The notes: a model not told the origin generated them from the letters alone. Positions 26,053 to 35,598 are shown, counted from the stretch's first letter. The stretch: 64,000 bases of DNA from an uncultured Oscillospiraceae bacterium (GCA_944385415.1 CALWXC010000011.1:21104-85103); one strand, 5' to 3'. Numbers and translations: made by a program.

Positions 26053-28314
26053 TTACTCGACCACTACCACGCGGACCTTGCCGCCTTCGTTGGCGTTGCG
26101 GTCATAGTAGACCGTCAGGCGCTCGGCAAAGGCTCTGGCCGTCTCCAGGTCCTCCAGCCATTGGCCGGTGGTGCTGTTGTAGCACTGGACCTTGTCGGAG
26201 ACCCGCAGCTCCTGGTCGCCCAGAGTCACATACGTCTTGCCGTCGCGTTCGGTAAAGTCGCTGCGGTGTACATTGGCTTTCGTCTTCAGGGGGACTGTGG
26301 CCATGGCGCTGGTACCGTCTCCGCTGAACGCAACGCCGCCCCAGCCGGTGCCCGGCACAGTGACCGCACCCACAGCCGACTTGGTGCCCTCGCTGTTAGT
26401 CAGGACCACCTTGACACCCACAGTGACATCGTCCTGGTCGCCATAGCTGACTTTGCCGTAGGTGTAGCCGTCGCCGGTCACATCGTTGAGGACCAGCACG
26501 TCAATGCGGCCGCTGGCGTTGCGGTAGGCATACGTAATCTTATTGTTGGGCACGGTGGATACCGCCAGATCATCCAGAGAGACCTCCACCAGCTGGCCGC
26601 CGCTGGCCTGGTCGTAAATCCGGCAGCTGGTACTCAGAGACAGGGTCCCCACCTTGCCGGATGCCACATCCAGAGAGCCGCTCACATTGGAGCTGGTCAC
26701 CGGGGAGACATAGACGCTGAACAGGTCCTTGGAGCTGACGGTCACCAGCTGGCCCTGCTGGGCCGCCGTATTGGACGCCTTGCTCTTAATGGTGAGGCCG
26801 CTCAGCAGCTTCACTTCCACGTCTCCGCCATCCGCTTTTTCCAGGATGCCCACATTGCTGCTTTCCACTTCGCTGGCGCTGCGGACACCGGCCACACGGC
26901 CGTCGGCCGTCAGCAGCAGCGTCACACGGTCGCCCAGTTTGAACTTGGCCATATCCCGCTGAGCCTGGGTCATCAGTTCAAAGGTCATACCCAGCATGGT
27001 CACCTTGACCGGGCTCTTTTCGTTGGGCTCCACGTTGTCATAGGTGCCCGTCAGCTTGGCGCTGGACACCTGGAGCACCCGGGCCGTGGCATCATAAATG
27101 CCCACGTCGAACTCCTGAATGTCCGCTACCGTGGCCGGGTTGCCGTCCCGATAAATCTTGTAATTGACAGCGCCGTTGAGGAGGGCGCCGAAGGGGTTGC
27201 CGCCGTTGGACAGGCTCTTGGCAATCATAACCGTATCCGACGATGCGCCCATGCTGTAATAGGCCGATTCAATCTTGCCGGTGTCGTTGTAGTACACCGT
27301 CAGGACGCTGCCGCCCCGCAGGTCCATCCACAGCTTTTCGTAGGTGGTGCTCTCGTTGGGCGTATAAACCGGAGTGGTGGGGTCGATGGTGTAACGGTGG
27401 CCCGTGTCGTCGGTAAACCACGCCGCCTCGGCCTTATCCACAGATACGGTCTTCTGGGTGCCCTGGGGCAGGAAGGTCAGAACCGCGTTATCCTGGCTCC
27501 GCAGCAGCAGCATACCGCGCTGGCCCACCAGCTCGGCAGGCGCCGACGCGCCGTTGGCCAGCTTGTAAACACTGCCGTCACTGGTGACCAGACCGCCGGT
27601 AGAGCCGTCCTCCAGCTTGCCGTTGTTGCCGGTGAGGATGACGCCGGTCTTGGGGGTGCCCAGCTTCTGATAGTAGGGCGAGCCGTCCTTGGTCTTGGCA
27701 AACAGCGCCTGATAGAACATGGTCGCCGCCTGGGCGCGGGTCAGACTGCTGTTGGCGTTGAGGCCGGTGAGACCGTCGGTAACGCCCAGCTTGGCCGCCA
27801 GCTGCAAATAACCCGTGGGCCAGTTCATACCGGCATCGGTGTCGGAATAGCCCAGGACGCGCATGAGAATGGTGACGGCCTCGGCATAGGTAATGGCGCG
27901 GTCCGGCTGGAAGGTGCCGTCGGCCATGCCGCGGATCAGCTTGACGCCGCCGGTGGTCTCGCCGTCTTCACCAGCAGAGCCGCCCACGTCCACGGAAACA
28001 GCCAGATTGATATAGCCTCTGGCCCAGTGATTGGATTTCACATCGGGGAAAATGGTCCGGTTGCGGTACAGGGGCTCTTCATTTTCCCGGCCCAGGAGCA
28101 CCACCGCCATTTTACAGAACTGGGCGCGGCTCAGGGTGCCGTTGGGGGAAAAGGTGCTGGCCGACGTACCGCCGATGACGCCCAGCATTTGCAGGACGGA
28201 CACCTGCTTCTGAAGCTGGCTGTCCTGGATGTCCGTAAAGGCCGCCGAGGCGGGCAGCACCATGGAAAGCACCAGCGCCACGCTCAGCAGCAGGGAAAGA
28301 AATTTTTTCTTCAT
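26053..28314 (-). CDS. Secreted S-layer homology (SLH) domain protein
   Basis: The product is 753 residues; ATG 28314 follows AAAGGAGGAGTG. A signal peptide (KKKFLSLLLSVALVLSMVLPASAA) is followed by three SLH repeats (residues ~25-230; FSPNGTLSRAQFCKMAVVLLG, GTFQPDRAITYAEAVTILMRVLG, LTRAQAATMFYQALF) that anchor proteins to pyruvylated cell-wall polysaccharide. The remaining ~500 residues are beta-rich with no catalytic signature. It starts 16 bases after the stop of a MacB-type ABC permease, so it is in one transcription unit with an exporter, an unusual link for a Sec-signal protein. Confidence 0.92.
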   Translation of the reverse strand: MKKKFLSLLLSVALVLSMVLPASAAFTDIQDSQLQKQVSVLQMLGVIGGTSASTFSPNGTLSRAQFCKMAVVLLGRENEEPLYRNRTIFPDVKSNHWARGYINLAVSVDVGGSAGEDGETTGGVKLIRGMADGTFQPDRAITYAEAVTILMRVLGYSDTDAGMNWPTGYLQLAAKLGVTDGLTGLNANSSLTRAQAATMFYQALFAKTKDGSPYYQKLGTPKTGVILTGNNGKLEDGSTGGLVTSDGSVYKLANGASAPAELVGQRGMLLLRSQDNAVLTFLPQGTQKTVSVDKAEAAWFTDDTGHRYTIDPTTPVYTPNESTTYEKLWMDLRGGSVLTVYYNDTGKIESAYYSMGASSDTVMIAKSLSNGGNPFGALLNGAVNYKIYRDGNPATVADIQEFDVGIYDATARVLQVSSAKLTGTYDNVEPNEKSPVKVTMLGMTFELMTQAQRDMAKFKLGDRVTLLLTADGRVAGVRSASEVESSNVGILEKADGGDVEVKLLSGLTIKSKASNTAAQQGQLVTVSSKDLFSVYVSPVTSSNVSGSLDVASGKVGTLSLSTSCRIYDQASGGQLVEVSLDDLAVSTVPNNKITYAYRNASGRIDVLVLNDVTGDGYTYGKVSYGDQDDVTVGVKVVLTNSEGTKSAVGAVTVPGTGWGGVAFSGDGTSAMATVPLKTKANVHRSDFTERDGKTYVTLGDQELRVSDKVQCYNSTTGQWLEDLETARAFAERLTVYYDRNANEGGKVRVVVVE

Positions 28315-28329
28315 CGTATCACTCCTCCT

Positions 28330-29553
28330 TTAATCGGCTCGCAGCGCTTCCACCGGCTGCAATCCCGACGCCTTGACGGCGGGGTACATGCCGAAGCCCA
28401 CGCCCATGAGCACCGAGAACGCCACCGCGCCCAACGTCATCGGCAGACTCGGCAGCAGGAACATTTTCATCAGCAATTTACCGGCTATGACTGTTCCCAG
28501 GAAGCCGATCACCACGCCCAGAAAGCCGCCCACGCCGCACAGAACGCAGGCTTCTATGAGGAATTGGGTGATAATCGACCGGCGGCTGCCGCCGATTGCC
28601 TTACGAATACCGATTTCCCGTGTTCGTTCTGTCACGGTCACCAGCATGATGTTCATGATGCCGATGCCGCCGACCAGCAGGGAGATACCGGCGATTCCGC
28701 CCAGCACCAAACTCATCATGGTATTCTGCTTGTTGCTCTCCTGCTGCCAGGTGTCGGGAGAATTCACGTAGAAATAGCCGTTGTTCTGGTTGATCTTGCC
28801 GGACAGGAAACCGTTGATCTGGGTGATGGCCATGGTGACGGATTCCGAGTTCTTGGCCTTGACCGTAAAATCCGAAAACGAGCTGTACCCTCTGCTGAGG
28901 AACCGGCTGGTGGAATACGGGATGACGCCGACATAGTTGAGATAATCATAGGATGTGGCCATCTCGCTGTTGCTGTCGCCGCCGATGGGGGCATAGACGC
29001 CGACAACTTTAAAGTACTGGGAGTCCAGGGACACGTACTTGCCAATGGGATTCTGTGCCTGGAACAGATATTCCTTCAGCTTGCTGCCCAGAACGATAAC
29101 CTTATTGTACCGCTTGATATCCAGATAGGACAGGTCCCGTCCCTGGGCCAGCTTGTAGTTATTACAGATGGAAAACTGATCGCTGCCCAGATAGATGTTG
29201 GGGCTGCCCATATTCTGATTGTTCTGGGTGTTGGCGGACATATATTTGACGGAATTGACATAGGCCATGCCGTTGGGCGTGACGCCGGAGACATAGTCCG
29301 ACAGGCTCAGGCAGAATTTATAAATGTCCTCCGTCAGGTCCATGCCGTTATAGGTGGAGGCGCTGATGGTGATTTTGTTGGTGCCCTGGGCCTCGTAATA
29401 TTCCTTCATGGCCTTGTTCTGGCCCTGGACCACCGACACCATGATCATAACGGCGGCCACGCCGATGATGATGCCCAGCATGGTCAGAAAGGCCCGGCCC
29501 TTGTTGGACATCAGGGACTGCATGGACATTTTAAAGGATTGGCGCAGATTCAA
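28330..29553 (-). CDS. MacB/FtsX-type ABC transporter permease
   Basis: The product is 407 residues from TTG 29553, which sits 7 bases after AGGAGG and overlaps the ATPase stop (TTGA). The family start SFKMSMQSLMSNKGRAFLTMLGIIIGVAAVMIM supports it. Layout: TM1, a ~220-residue extracytoplasmic MacB periplasmic core, then three TM helices (ISLLVGGIGIMNIMLVTVTERTREIGIRKAIG...). Such permeases form mechanotransmission pumps with an ATPase and an adaptor and do not move substrate through the membrane themselves. Confidence 0.92.
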   Translation of the reverse strand: MNLRQSFKMSMQSLMSNKGRAFLTMLGIIIGVAAVMIMVSVVQGQNKAMKEYYEAQGTNKITISASTYNGMDLTEDIYKFCLSLSDYVSGVTPNGMAYVNSVKYMSANTQNNQNMGSPNIYLGSDQFSICNNYKLAQGRDLSYLDIKRYNKVIVLGSKLKEYLFQAQNPIGKYVSLDSQYFKVVGVYAPIGGDSNSEMATSYDYLNYVGVIPYSTSRFLSRGYSSFSDFTVKAKNSESVTMAITQINGFLSGKINQNNGYFYVNSPDTWQQESNKQNTMMSLVLGGIAGISLLVGGIGIMNIMLVTVTERTREIGIRKAIGGSRRSIITQFLIEACVLCGVGGFLGVVIGFLGTVIAGKLLMKMFLLPSLPMTLGAVAFSVLMGVGFGMYPAVKASGLQPVEALRAD

Positions 29554-30266
29554 AATACCGCCTCCTCTCGCGGGCAATCCTGGATGATGTTGCCATCGGA
29601 GATCTGGACAATGCGCCGGGCCGTCTTGGCAATTTTGATATCGTGGGTGATGAGGATGATGGTGGTCCCCACCTGCTTGTTCAGATCGTGGAGAATTTGC
29701 AGCACATGTTCACCGGTTTTGGAGTCCAGTGCACCGGTGGGTTCGTCGGCCATGATGATGGGCGCCTGGGTGGCGATGGCCCGGGCCACGGCGATCCGCT
29801 GCTGCTGGCCGCCGGAGAGCTGGGAGGGACGCCGGTCGTACCGGTCCTCCAGCCCTACCCGCTCCAACGCCTCCATGGCGATGTCCCGGCGCTTGTCACC
29901 CCGGACGCCCTGGTAGATCAGGGGCAGCTCCACATTCTCCACGGCGTTGAGGCCGGGGATCAGGTTGTAGCCCTGGAAGATGAAGCCGATTTCCCGGTTG
30001 CGGATGCGGGAAAGCTCCTGGTCGGTCAGGGTGGTGACATCGTGGCCGTCCAAATAGTATTCGCCGTAGGTGGGCACGTCCAGGCAGCCGAGAATGTTCA
30101 TCAGGGTGGACTTGCCGGAGCCGGACGCGCCAACGATGGCCACAAATTCTCCGCGGCCGATTTCCAGGGAGACGCCGTCCAGCGCCCGGACCTCGTTTTC
30201 CTCGTCCTCGTTATAGATTTTGTAGACCTCCTGTACGTCGATGAGTTTCGTTTCCATGGTCTCCAT
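29550..30266 (-). CDS. MacB/LolD-type ABC transporter ATP-binding protein
   Basis: The product is ~238 residues; ATG 30266 follows GAGGTGAG (a GTG at 30275 is possible). Motifs: Walker A GASGSGKSTLMNILG (~37), Q-loop FQGYNLIPGLNAVENVELPL, signature LSGGQQQRIAVARAI, Walker B PIIMADEPTGALD, switch HDIKIA. The ENVELPL block is typical of the MacB/LolD/FtsE group. It powers the permease that follows with a 4-base overlap. Confidence 0.94.
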   Translation of the reverse strand: METMETKLIDVQEVYKIYNEDEENEVRALDGVSLEIGRGEFVAIVGASGSGKSTLMNILGCLDVPTYGEYYLDGHDVTTLTDQELSRIRNREIGFIFQGYNLIPGLNAVENVELPLIYQGVRGDKRRDIAMEALERVGLEDRYDRRPSQLSGGQQQRIAVARAIATQAPIIMADEPTGALDSKTGEHVLQILHDLNKQVGTTIILITHDIKIAKTARRIVQISDGNIIQDCPREEAVF

Positions 30267-30276
30267 GTCACTCACC

Positions 30277-32028
30277 TCATCCCACGGCGATGACGCCGCC
30301 GCTCATGCCGCCGCCCATATCCCAGGAGCTGCCTTCGTTGGTCATATACTGGATAAAGACGTTCTGGCCTTCCTCCAGGCCCTCCTTGATTTCCACGTTG
30401 GCCTGATCGGACAAACCGATGGTAACCGCCACGGCATAGTAGCCCTCCGGGACCTCCATGCCCAGCTCCGCCGGGTCCAGCGCGTTTTCCGTGGGCTCGC
30501 CTTCCACAAAGACGCAGGTACCCAGCTGGGTCTGCTTGACGGCCTGCAGCGGCACCAGCAAACAGTCGTCCGCCTGGGACGCCGTCATGCTGTACTCCAC
30601 ATACATACCGGGCCGCAGCTCCCCGTCGGGGTTCTCCACCTGGATGGTGGCCGGGAAATAGGAGGTACCGTTTTCGTTCTTGCCCTCCAGGCTGACGGAG
30701 GTCACGGTGCCGGTCACCGGTCTCTGCTCGCCGGTCATCATATCATACTGGATGATCTCGCAGGGCATACCCGCTTTGACGTAGGAGACGTTCATGCTGT
30801 CCACTTTGATCTCCACGGTCATGATGCTGGTATCCGCGATGGAGACCGCCGTGGTATCGGTGGGCACCGTCTGGCCCGCCTGCAATCCAACAGACAGGAC
30901 CGTACCGGTGATGGGGGACACAGCATTGTACTTGGCCAGGGATTCCTGGGCCTTTTTCAGGTTCGCCTGAGCATCGGCCAGGGAGGTGCTGAGGGACGCC
31001 ATCTGATCATCGTTGTTGTCGCCCTTCATCTGCACCAGGACCGTACCAGACTGGACGGTGCTGTAGTTGACAAGATTCACCTTGATCAGCTCGCCGCCGG
31101 CCTTGGTGGTCAGGTCCACGGAACGGTTATATGTAAGGGTGCCGGGCTCATAGGCGAAAATCTCGCTGCCGTCGGAGGCCTTGAGGGACGCCGTGGCGCC
31201 CATGCCCTCGGTGAGGGTGCCGGGGTTCTTCATGGTGAAGATGACCTCGAACAGCTTGGAGCCCTCGGGGCTGATGCGCTGGACCTTATTGATGGTCTCC
31301 ACGGTACCGGTGACGTTGGTCATGGTGGTGGGAATGGAGATGGTGGCCGTCTTGCCCACGGAAAACTCCTGCTCGTAGGCATAGCTGAAGTAGAGGGACA
31401 GCTTCATGGTGTTGTCGTCCACCAGCTTGCCCAGCTTCTCACCGCTGGCAATCGTGTTGCCAACCTTCAAATCCGGGGCGTCAATGAGCTTGCCAGTAAA
31501 GGGCGCGGTAAAGGTCAGATCGGCATAGGACTTGTTCAGCGCGTCAATCTGCTTCTGATAGTCGTTGACGGTCTTCTGGGCGTCCTCCACAGCCTTCTGG
31601 GCCTCGGTGCTGTCCACCTTGTACAGGGGATCGCCCTCCTTAACCTGCTGGCCCTCCTGGACGTAGACCTCCTGGACCGTGCCGCCGGAGGACAGGGTCA
31701 GGGTGGCCGATTTCAGGGCCTTGGTCTCGCCGCTGCCGGTGACGCTGCTGCTGATAGAGCCGCGCATGACCGGCTGGCTCCAGACGGTCAGCTCTGGTTC
31801 CTTCTCCTTGAACAGCTGCATCATGCCAAAGGCGATACCGCCCACCACCGCCAATGCAATCACCGAAGTAATAATGCGCTTGCGGCGGATTTTCTTCCGC
31901 TTGAGCTTGGCCGCCGCCTCTCGCCGGGCCTTCTTTTCTTCCAGAACCCGCAGACGGTCGGCTTCCGCCGTGTCAATGGCCGGCGTTTCCTCCGGCCGCT
32001 TCTCCAACTTGACACCCTGATCCTCCAT
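30277..32028 (-). CDS. Efflux adaptor (HlyD/RND periplasmic adaptor family) of the MacB-like exporter
   Basis: The product is 583 residues; ATG 32028 follows AAGGAGG. A basic cytoplasmic N-terminus (KKARREAAAKLKRKKIRRK) and one TM helix (IITSVIALAVVGGIAFGMMQLF, ~50-72) lead. A biotinyl-lipoyl half-motif (GGTVQEVYVQEGQQVKEGDPLYKVD), a coiled coil (~145-170), the second lipoyl half (VSPITGTVLSVGLQAGQTV) and C-terminal beta-barrels follow. The C-terminus ends in a Gly/Met-rich tail (MGGGMSGGVIAVG). With the next two genes it forms a MacAB-like tripartite pump adapted to a Gram-positive cell. The substrate is unknown. Confidence 0.92.
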   Translation of the reverse strand: MEDQGVKLEKRPEETPAIDTAEADRLRVLEEKKARREAAAKLKRKKIRRKRIITSVIALAVVGGIAFGMMQLFKEKEPELTVWSQPVMRGSISSSVTGSGETKALKSATLTLSSGGTVQEVYVQEGQQVKEGDPLYKVDSTEAQKAVEDAQKTVNDYQKQIDALNKSYADLTFTAPFTGKLIDAPDLKVGNTIASGEKLGKLVDDNTMKLSLYFSYAYEQEFSVGKTATISIPTTMTNVTGTVETINKVQRISPEGSKLFEVIFTMKNPGTLTEGMGATASLKASDGSEIFAYEPGTLTYNRSVDLTTKAGGELIKVNLVNYSTVQSGTVLVQMKGDNNDDQMASLSTSLADAQANLKKAQESLAKYNAVSPITGTVLSVGLQAGQTVPTDTTAVSIADTSIMTVEIKVDSMNVSYVKAGMPCEIIQYDMMTGEQRPVTGTVTSVSLEGKNENGTSYFPATIQVENPDGELRPGMYVEYSMTASQADDCLLVPLQAVKQTQLGTCVFVEGEPTENALDPAELGMEVPEGYYAVAVTIGLSDQANVEIKEGLEEGQNVFIQYMTNEGSSWDMGGGMSGGVIAVG

Positions 32029-32166
32029 GGGCGATTCCTCCTTAAATTGATTGAATGTAAATGAGTGTGTTAAATGTCTTAGTACAGAAAATATATCAAT
32101 CTTTCCCAAGCTTGTCAATGGAGGCGCGAAAAATGCCAATTCCTTTTGTAGAATTTTAAAGGATTC

Positions 32167-33405
32167 TTAATCAATGACCGTGTCCAGTTCCAGGAAAAAC
32201 ACCGAACCGTCCTTGCCGCTCTCCCCGATGCCCCGGTAGACGGTCTCCCCGTCCGCCGTATAGGAAATCATCACATTGGTCATGACATCGGGCAGCATGG
32301 CTGTCAGGCCCACGGCCTGCCCGTCCTCCAGGCGGTCGGCGGCGTAGCAGCAGCCGCCCCGGTACCAGGTGACGCCGTCGCTGCTGGTGACCCGCCAGAT
32401 GCGGAAGTCCTCCAGCACGCCGTCGGTCCACAGGACCATCTCCGCGCCGGACGTATCGGCCTGGACGGTCTCCGTGGGGGCGGGCGCACCATCGTCAGCA
32501 GTCAGGGCAATCTGGGGCTCCCCTTGGCTGTCCGCTGCCGGGTCCGGTATCCACCGTTCGTCCAGCAATCCCGTCAGGGCCTCGTATGTCGCGGTAAACT
32601 TCAGCGTTCCAGCGCTGTACGGAGCCAGCACACCGGGATTGGACAACAGCACCACGCCGTCCTCCGAAAAGTACCAGCAGCCGTCCTCCAGCAGCTGGGG
32701 TACCCACTGCTGGGCATCAGAAAAATACTGTTCCGGTGCCTGCTCCATCTGCTGTAAGACCTGCTCCTCCAGCTGCATGGAAAGGGCGTCGGCGTTGATG
32801 GCCACGTCCGACAGGCTGAGCCGCTCCCCTGTCTCCGCGTCAAAGGCAAAGGCAGTGGTCATGGTAGTGCCGTGGGCGCCGCCGATGTTGTCGCTGGTGG
32901 TCCAGAGCAGATTGATGGTGCAGCCATCCAGACGTCCCAGGTCCAGGCTGTCAGTGGCACCATAGCCCTGGAAGGTGGTGTACTGCTCCACCATGGGCCG
33001 GTCCGACCGGGCTATTTCCGCGATTTGTTCCGCTTCGGTCTGCCGTTGGTCCGCCATCTGGTCCAGCACGGCCTGAATGGCCGATTGAGCCGCGTCCCGG
33101 CCCTCCACTGTCACGGTGGGCGCGGACAGACGCACCGTACACAGCAACGCACCGTCGTCATCGGTGACGTCGTACTGCTCTGTCTGTACCCGGACTGACA
33201 CGTTGGGCATCGTTTCCTCCATTTCTTTAGACGGAGTAACTGGTGGATTGGTGACAGAATTTTCGGAATTTTTTTCTATTGTTTCCGTCGATTCCTCTTT
33301 TTCCGTATCCACAATGCCGATGACGGGCTCCTGGTCGTCCCATTGGGTGCAGGCCGTCAGCAGCACCGCCGTCAGCGCCGCCAGGGCCAACAAGCTTCGT
33401 CTCAT
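32167..33405 (-). CDS. Lipoprotein with DUF3298/RsiV-like domain
   Basis: The product is 412 residues with a lipoprotein signal (LLALAALTAVLLTACTQW; Cys ~19) and a Thr/Glu-rich linker. Residues ~75-290 resemble DUF4163 plus DUF3298 (GGAHGTTMTTAFAFDAETGERLSLSDVA, FSEDGVVLLSNPGVLAPYSAG), the fold of RsiV-type extracellular sensors and PdaC. There is no transmembrane anti-sigma segment, so a cell-surface binding role is more likely. It is transcribed toward the exporter operon, but a 138-base gap separates them. Confidence 0.82.
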   Translation of the reverse strand: MRRSLLALAALTAVLLTACTQWDDQEPVIGIVDTEKEESTETIEKNSENSVTNPPVTPSKEMEETMPNVSVRVQTEQYDVTDDDGALLCTVRLSAPTVTVEGRDAAQSAIQAVLDQMADQRQTEAEQIAEIARSDRPMVEQYTTFQGYGATDSLDLGRLDGCTINLLWTTSDNIGGAHGTTMTTAFAFDAETGERLSLSDVAINADALSMQLEEQVLQQMEQAPEQYFSDAQQWVPQLLEDGCWYFSEDGVVLLSNPGVLAPYSAGTLKFTATYEALTGLLDERWIPDPAADSQGEPQIALTADDGAPAPTETVQADTSGAEMVLWTDGVLEDFRIWRVTSSDGVTWYRGGCCYAADRLEDGQAVGLTAMLPDVMTNVMISYTADGETVYRGIGESGKDGSVFFLELDTVID

Positions 33406-33559
33406 GGTCCCTACCTCCTTCTATGGGGTTTCTTCCCTTATCATACCATGGCTTTTATTTATGTCAACCTATAGCATTTTAACAGTTCGTATATTTTCCG
33501 GCTGAATCCGCCATAATATTTTATACAAAACGCCAATGGTTTCCCGCTTTTTTTCACTT

Positions 33560-33565
33560 TATAAT
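33560..33565 (+). promoter_or_regulatory. -10 box of the glyA promoter
   Basis: TATAAT stands ~30 bases before the first glycine aptamer. The -35 is weak, as expected if the box is extended or activated. Confidence 0.45.
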
Positions 33566-33593
33566 AGAAGTAATTCCATATGGCCCTGCGAAG

Positions 33594-33760
33594 TCTTTCA
33601 GGAAAGTGACCGTGCCGGTCTGCCGAAGGAGTCATACTCTCAGGAATCCCTCCGGGGATGGGACTGAAAGATCGAGGGAACTCTGGAGAATCTCCAATGT
33701 GGAGTGCCGAAGGTGCAAGACGGCGTCAGCCGTCGAATCTCTCAGGCAAAAGGACAGAGT
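33594..33760 (+). promoter_or_regulatory. Tandem glycine riboswitch upstream of glyA
   Basis: Two aptamers stand in series. The first spans ~33594-33672 (closing TCTTTCAG/CTGAAAGA, core CTGCCGAAGGAG, ATACTCTCAGGAA). The second spans ~33674-33760 (GTGCCGAAGGTGCAA, ATCTCTCAGGCAAAAGGACAG). The short joining linker is typical of the cooperative tandem form. The presence of glyA downstream makes glycine control of serine/glycine interconversion likely. Confidence 0.93.
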
Positions 33761-33828
33761 ATCCGGTTGCACCCCCCTGTTATATTCTATTGGTGCAGTC
33801 GCTGCTTTGCATTTCACGTTGGTCGGCC

Positions 33829-33857
33829 CTCCGGGACCGGCTCTTTTTTTACTTTTA
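33829..33857 (+). terminator. Expression-platform terminator of the glycine riboswitch
   Basis: A GC-rich stem (GGTCGGCCC with GGGACCGGC) is followed by a run of seven T before the glyA ribosome site. This suggests control by transcription termination. Confidence 0.6.
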
Positions 33858-33880
33858 TGCAGAACAGGAGAATGAAACCC

Positions 33881-35134
33881 ATGAACAATGCAGCTGTGGA
33901 ATCCATCGAATTTGTCCGTTCCTTCGACCCGGAAATTGCCGGTCTCATGGACGAGGAGCTGCGCCGCCAGCGGCGCAACATTGAGCTGATTGCATCGGAG
34001 AACATCACGTCTCAGGCGGTGCTGGCCGCCATGGGCAGCGTGCTGACCAACAAATACGCCGAGGGTCTGCCCGGCAAGCGGTACTATGGCGGCTGTGAGC
34101 ATGTGGACGTACTGGAGCAGGTGGCCATTGACCGGGCCAAGGCGTTGTTCGGCGCGGAGTTTGCCAACGTGCAGCCCCATTCCGGCGCCCAGGCCAATCT
34201 GGCCGTTTACGCGGCGCTGCTGCAGCCCGGCGACGCGGTGGTGGGCATGAGTCTGGAAAACGGCGGCCATCTGACCCACGGCAGCCCCGCCAACCTGTCC
34301 GGCAAGTACTTTGATTTCCACGCCTATGGCGTGGACCCGGCCACGGGCCGCATTGATTACGACGCTGTGGAGGATTTGGTGAAGCGGGTGCAGCCCAAAC
34401 TGGTGGTGGCCGGCGCTTCCGCCTATCCCCGTGCGCTGGAGTTTGATAAATTCGCCGATATTGCCCATCGGCACGGCGCCCTTTTGATGGTGGATATGGC
34501 CCATATCGCCGGTCTGGTGGCCGGCGGCGTCCACCAGAGCCCTGTCCCCTACGCCGATATCGTCACCACCACCACCCATAAGACGCTGCGCGGTCCCCGG
34601 GGCGGCCTGATTCTGGGCCGGGAGGAATTTGCCAAGAAGCTGAATTCCGGCGTGTTCCCCGGCACCCAGGGCGGCCCGCTGATGCACATTATCGCCGCCA
34701 AGGCCGTTTGTCTCAAAGAGGCCATGGCCCCGGAGTTCCGGGCCTACGCCGAAAAGATCGTGTCCAACGCCCAGGTTTTGGCCAAGGCGCTGCTGGAAAA
34801 GGGCTTTGATCTGGTGTCCGGCGGTACCGATAACCATTTGATGCTGGCGGACCTGCGGCCCCTCCATGTGACGGGCAAGGAGTTCCAGACCCGTCTGGAC
34901 GATGTCCACATCACCGTCAACAAAAACGCCATCCCCAATGACCCGGAGAAGCCCACCGTCACCTCCGGCGTCCGCATCGGTACCCCTGCGGCCACCACCC
35001 GCGGTCTGGGCGCGGAGGATATGAAGATCATCGCCGAGTGCATGTACAAAACGGCAGTGGATTACCCGGCAACCCGCGACGCGGTCCGGGCCGCTGTGGC
35101 CGAAATTTGTAAAAAGTATCCCTTGTACGAATAA
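33881..35134 (+). CDS. glyA: Serine hydroxymethyltransferase
   Basis: The product is 417 residues; ATG 33881 follows AGGAGA by 9 bases. All GlyA landmarks are present: [62 protein letters not shown], the Schiff-base lysine in [15 protein letters not shown] (~230), and [17 protein letters not shown]. It moves the hydroxymethyl group of serine to tetrahydrofolate, giving glycine. The upstream tandem glycine riboswitch regulates it. The stop is followed by a long structured 3' region. Confidence 0.97.
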   Translation: MNNAAVESIEFVRSFDPEIAGLMDEELRRQRRNIELIASENITSQAVLAAMGSVLTNKYAEGLPGKRYYGGCEHVDVLEQVAIDRAKALFGAEFANVQPHSGAQANLAVYAALLQPGDAVVGMSLENGGHLTHGSPANLSGKYFDFHAYGVDPATGRIDYDAVEDLVKRVQPKLVVAGASAYPRALEFDKFADIAHRHGALLMVDMAHIAGLVAGGVHQSPVPYADIVTTTTHKTLRGPRGGLILGREEFAKKLNSGVFPGTQGGPLMHIIAAKAVCLKEAMAPEFRAYAEKIVSNAQVLAKALLEKGFDLVSGGTDNHLMLADLRPLHVTGKEFQTRLDDVHITVNKNAIPNDPEKPTVTSGVRIGTPAATTRGLGAEDMKIIAECMYKTAVDYPATRDAVRAAVAEICKKYPLYE

Positions 35135-35157
35135 TGAAAAGTTTTACTCGATTTTTT

Positions 35158-35320
35158 CAAAAAATTGCAGGGGTCCAGGGGGCAGAGCCCCCGGTCGCCC
35201 GCCGCAGCGGGCGAAATACCCGCTGGCCGCAGCCAGCGAAACACCCGCGCCGCGCACGGCGCGAAATCCCCAGTCGTCTAAAGCGCCATCCGCAGATGGC
35301 GCAATCCCCCGGCGCAGCCG
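35158..35320 (+). repeat. Array of short hairpins with a constant CGCA loop
   Basis: After a GGGGGC/GCCCCC hairpin (35178-35192) come four hairpins with different stems but the same loop CGCA: 35196-35213, 35221-35238, 35246-35263 and 35283-35302. A shorter one with loop GCA follows at 35310-35320. Linkers are A-rich (AAATACC, AAACACC, AATCCCCC). Different stems with a constant loop suggest a maintained structure. This stretch has no gene. Confidence 0.85.
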
Positions 35321-35368
35321 AAGGCCGCCGTCCCCACCCCAACGCTGGTGGCGGACGGCGGCCTTTTG
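35321..35368 (+). terminator. Probable glyA terminator
   Basis: AGGCCGCCGTCC pairs with GGACGGCGGCCTT across a ~20-base loop and is followed by TTTTG, at the end of the hairpin array. Confidence 0.7.
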
Positions 35369-35380
35369 TGTACCCCCACC

Positions 35381-35561
35381 GTAGGGCGCGGCATCCTTGA
35401 CGCGCCCATATTGCATTACCATCCGGGGCCGTCAGGGATGCCGGCCCCTACGTTTCAGCAGAACTGCACACCGGCAGCGGGGGCAAGCCCCCGCCCTACA
35501 GAGTGGAACCAATCGGTTTTCTACCGATCGTTCGTAGGGCGCGGCATCCCTGACGCGCCCG
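35381..35561. repeat. REP-like palindromic intergenic units
   Basis: Units of the form GTAGGGCGCGGCATCC(C/T)TGACGCGCCC occur at 35381-35407 and 35534-35561. A reverse-oriented variant lies at 35425-35452 and a related GGGGGCAAGCCCCC palindrome at 35477-35499. No coding sequence is evident between 35135 and 35645. Confidence 0.75.
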
Positions 35562-35598
35562 TGCCGCACCCCATCCAACGGACCAGACCCACACCAAA

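Noticed and set aside
26161..29916. Very long (1251-codon) open frame antisense to the SLH and permease genes
   Set aside because: It mirrors GC-rich minus-strand genes with clear signal peptides, SLH repeats and ABC motifs; His/Gly/Val-rich composition is typical of an antisense shadow, and there is no ribosome site.
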